From NCBI GenBank assembly GCA_033557835.1, contig JAWQRO010000142.1, positions 1-52,725 of the forward strand: a stretch of 52,725 nt of DNA, in the 5' to 3' direction. Below are positions 51,011-52,725 of the stretch, piece after piece. Under the pieces are notes generated by a model, which made no database searches, was not told where the DNA came from, and saw only the letters and a program-made list of their open reading frames with translations. Every line of letters begins with the position of its first letter. Positions within the stretch are counted from its first letter, which is position 1. This stretch comes from Helochares maculicollis (lineage: Eukaryota > Arthropoda > Insecta > Coleoptera > Hydrophilidae). The position numbers and the translations under genes are program-made.

Positions 51011-52043
51011 ACATTAACGATCGTCATATACAACTGTAAAAGAGGTTATTACATTTTGAGATTCTGTAATCACAATCTATTTTAGAAACATTTTATTACA
51101 ATTCCTTAGTTATATATCAAAATTTGTTTTTTGGCATATCTTATCAAGTCAATAAACTGCGATTTAACACATCTTATTGTAAATTCGTCCTGTTTATTAT
51201 CCATCTTAGCATCTAAATATATAATAAGAGTATTCAATTGCCTAATTTAAAGTCTCGATTAAGGCATTCACTGAAAATTATTTGCATGTTATATAAAATT
51301 CCCAAAGGCATATCAGTGAACCAACTCGATTAGATTATTTATAACAAGTAATGCTGTTGCAAGGATACATAAGCAAATAAAAACGAGACTTCAGTCATAG
51401 TTATAGATTATGTATATTGCAAGTAGGAATGATCAACATTTTTCAATAACAATTCACGAATTAAAACTTTCAGATGTATTTTAAAACACAGTTTATAAAA
51501 ATCGATATACTTAAATTAATGAATCAGTTTCTTGCTTAAGCTAAATGTGTACTGTTTATTACTAGTTGTGGCTTTCTGGAAATAAAAAAATGTCATGTAT
51601 CTTTGAAATAAGAATGTTTGAACAAAGTTTTCAAAATAAAACTTATACAATTCTTCAGTAATAATTTAAGTAATTGATAATTATCTTCCTTTTTCAGATA
51701 CATTTCAATCATGTTTACGAGTCAATTATATAATGTGTTGTATTACGATTGAGAAAATCATTCGGTATTTTCGATAAGATGTGTTCTGCAATGGAAATGT
51801 TGTCATCTATTGACAATCAGGATATGCATTGATAGTATTTCAGTTTTTTGGTATATTAAATAATTGAATCAAGTATAATAATAAATATATCATTAAAAGT
51901 AGCTTTTATATACAGTTTAATATTGAAATAATATCTCGGATTAATATAGTTACAATCTGTGACAATAATAGCGAAGTAAAATATAGATAAGATAAATTAA
52001 TTTCAATGTTTTGATATGTAAACTTTTAGTTTAATTGTAATAA
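51011..52043. other. AT-rich filler
   Basis: No reverse-transcriptase remains of the following Penelope-like element were found here, so that copy is 5'-truncated. Confidence 0.5.
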
Positions 52044-52380
52044 CAGCAACAACAAAATTCATCTACATTCACTAATATTAAAAATAAAATCTACAAGAAG
52101 GATATAAACAACGCAGTGTACAAAATTAATTGCAAAGAATGCAATAAAAACTATATTGGATCTAGGTCTCAACCACTTAAAACTAGACTGAACCAACATA
52201 AACCAGACACAAATATTAAGACGAACAGCACAGCATTAGCAAAACACGCTAACGAACAAACACATTCGTTCGACTACGAAAACACAAATATTCTGGAAAT
52301 TTAAAAATAACGGAAGGAAACATCTACAACTGGAAATCCTGCAAATCAAATCAGAAAATAACGCTTGCAATAGTAAGAAG
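52044..52380 (+). pseudogene. GIY-YIG endonuclease domain of a Penelope-like element
   Basis: The frame is open from 52044 to a TAA at 52302-52304. After a lysine-rich linker (NIKNKIYKKDINNA) come VYKINCKECNKNYIG, the GIY and YIG strands with the CxxC pair seen in Penelope-like endonucleases, then LKTRLNQH with the conserved Arg and His. ALAKHANEQTH and NTNILEI follow. The element's endonuclease would nick target DNA for integration. The protein is cut off: the frame stops, and the natural C-terminal tail reappears in another frame as LEILQIKSEN (about 52329-52358) before another stop. There is no natural start because the reverse-transcriptase half is missing. Confidence 0.8.
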
Positions 52381-52448
52381 TAACCAAAACAACGAATTGG
52401 TTATCAATAAATAAAATGTTTGTAAACAATTATGTAAATTTAAAATAA

Positions 52449-52478
52449 ACATCACTTCTGACGATGAACCGAAACTGT
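52449..52478 (+). ncRNA. Hammerhead-like core, copy 1
   Basis: CTGACGA (52458-52464) and GAAAC (52471-52475) are the two conserved core strands of hammerhead ribozymes, and Penelope-like elements are known to carry them. The strand between them (TGAACC) forms almost no stem II, so this copy looks inactive. ACA at 52449-52451 can pair with TGT at 52476-52478. Confidence 0.4.
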
Positions 52479-52496
52479 AAAAAGTTTAACATCTTA

Positions 52497-52516
52497 AGCT
52501 ACCAAATAGCGTTTAA
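52497..52516 (+). repeat. Terminal module repeat, copy A
   Basis: AGCTACCAAATAGCGTTTAA; direct copy at 52703-52722 and inverted copy at 52595-52612 (partial). Confidence 0.9.
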
Positions 52517-52519
52517 AAA

Positions 52520-52543
52520 ATTATATATATATATATATATATA
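52520..52543. repeat. (TA)n microsatellite inside the element end
   Basis: Alternating TA between the two terminal modules. Confidence 0.95.
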
Positions 52544-52592
52544 TTTATTGTATTTTTTATAGCGTATTTTATTTGATTGATGTTAATTTTAT

Positions 52593-52612
52593 GAATTAAA
52601 CGCTATTTGGTA
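52593..52612 (-). repeat. Inverted copy B of the terminal repeat
   Basis: Exact reverse complement of 52706-52725 over 20 bases. Confidence 0.95.
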
Positions 52613-52628
52613 GAACAAAATAATTAAA

Positions 52629-52675
52629 AACGTCACTTCTGACGATGCTTCTTATTGAAACGAAGCGAAACCGTT
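52629..52675 (+). ncRNA. Hammerhead-like core, copy 2
   Basis: CTGACGA (52639-52645), a five-pair stem II (GCTTC 52647-52651 with GAAGC 52662-52666) and GAAAC (52667-52671) form a good hammerhead core half. AACG (52629-52632) can pair with CGTT (52672-52675), placing GTC just upstream like a cleavage triplet. Only ACTT lies between GTC and CTGACGA, so a normal stem I is missing. Self-cleavage is doubtful. Confidence 0.45.
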
Positions 52676-52702
52676 AAGACTAAAAGCTAAATAAACATCT
52701 AT

Positions 52703-52725
52703 AGCTACCAAATAGCGTTTAATTC
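52703..52725 (+). repeat. Terminal module repeat, copy C, reaching the window edge
   Basis: AGCTACCAAATAGCGTTTAA followed by TTC. The repeat may extend beyond the window. Confidence 0.9.

Larger units (their letters stand above)
17281..52725 (+). other. Kif26: Downstream intron (part) of the Kif26-like gene
   Basis: From the donor to the window end I recognise no motor-domain exon: no VKVML start, no P-loop segment and no switch II segment. The intron is therefore at least 35 kb if the gene is intact. It contains most of the mobile elements, the candidate recursive splice site at 32514/32515 and ten GC-richer islets. A short or diverged exon could be missed by eye. Confidence 0.6.
52044..52725 (+). 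mobile_element. Penelope-like retroelement, 5'-truncated 3' end
   Basis: A GIY-YIG endonuclease domain is followed by about 300 bases of non-coding terminal sequence in which a module is duplicated, and the element runs off the window. 5' truncation is common in Penelope-like elements and terminal repeats (pseudo-LTRs) are typical of them. The assignment rests on the endonuclease type and the terminal layout. No reverse-transcriptase domain is present to confirm it. Confidence 0.75.

Overview
This is an AT-rich, intron-like stretch of an animal genome, almost certainly from an insect or other arthropod. The pointers are decayed Tc1/mariner, LINE and Penelope-like elements of the kinds common in arthropods, metazoan splice signals, and almost no long reading frames. 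No rRNA, tRNA, CRISPR or bacterial-type operon was seen. The species cannot be fixed from the sequence.

The one host gene I can support is a kinesin of the KIF26 (VAB-8-like) family on the + strand. A single 169-base coding exon (17112-17280) encodes the conserved linker just before the motor domain. It carries AAQKLNLSS and SPPPVPPALLRR motifs, has a consensus branch point and acceptor before it and a GTAAGT donor after it. No exon for the rest of the zinc-binding N-terminus was recognised in the 17 kb upstream, and no motor-domain exon in the 35 kb downstream. The window is therefore best read as one exon between two very large introns. A perfect AG|GTAAGT junction with a branch point at 32514/32515 is a candidate recursive (ratchet) splice site in the downstream intron.

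The introns alternate AT-rich filler with about fifteen GC-richer, mostly non-coding islets of 0.3-1.4 kb (near 2.2, 2.6, 4.0, 7.8, 12.2, 16.3, 21, 25, 28, 31.7, 34.6, 42.5, 46.2, 48.3 and 50.7 kb). Several hold TAAT-type or other regulatory-looking words, so they are candidate enhancers or conserved non-coding elements. This is inference.

Mobile elements lie in the filler. There is a nearly full-length but broken mariner with intact ends (29002-30201, minus-strand transposase), and two much older Tc1/mariner transposase relics (about 19985-20400 and 44787-45137). There are two LINE reverse-transcriptase relics (about 9720-11010 minus and 37050-37645 plus) and a possible solo LTR (38805-39216). 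At the right edge is the 3' end of a Penelope-like element: a GIY-YIG endonuclease domain followed by two copies of a terminal module with a hammerhead-ribozyme-like core. Two tracts (32770-33720 and 39840-41420) have cryptic-repeat composition with opposite strand bias. All coordinates and alignments were read by eye; nothing was computed.
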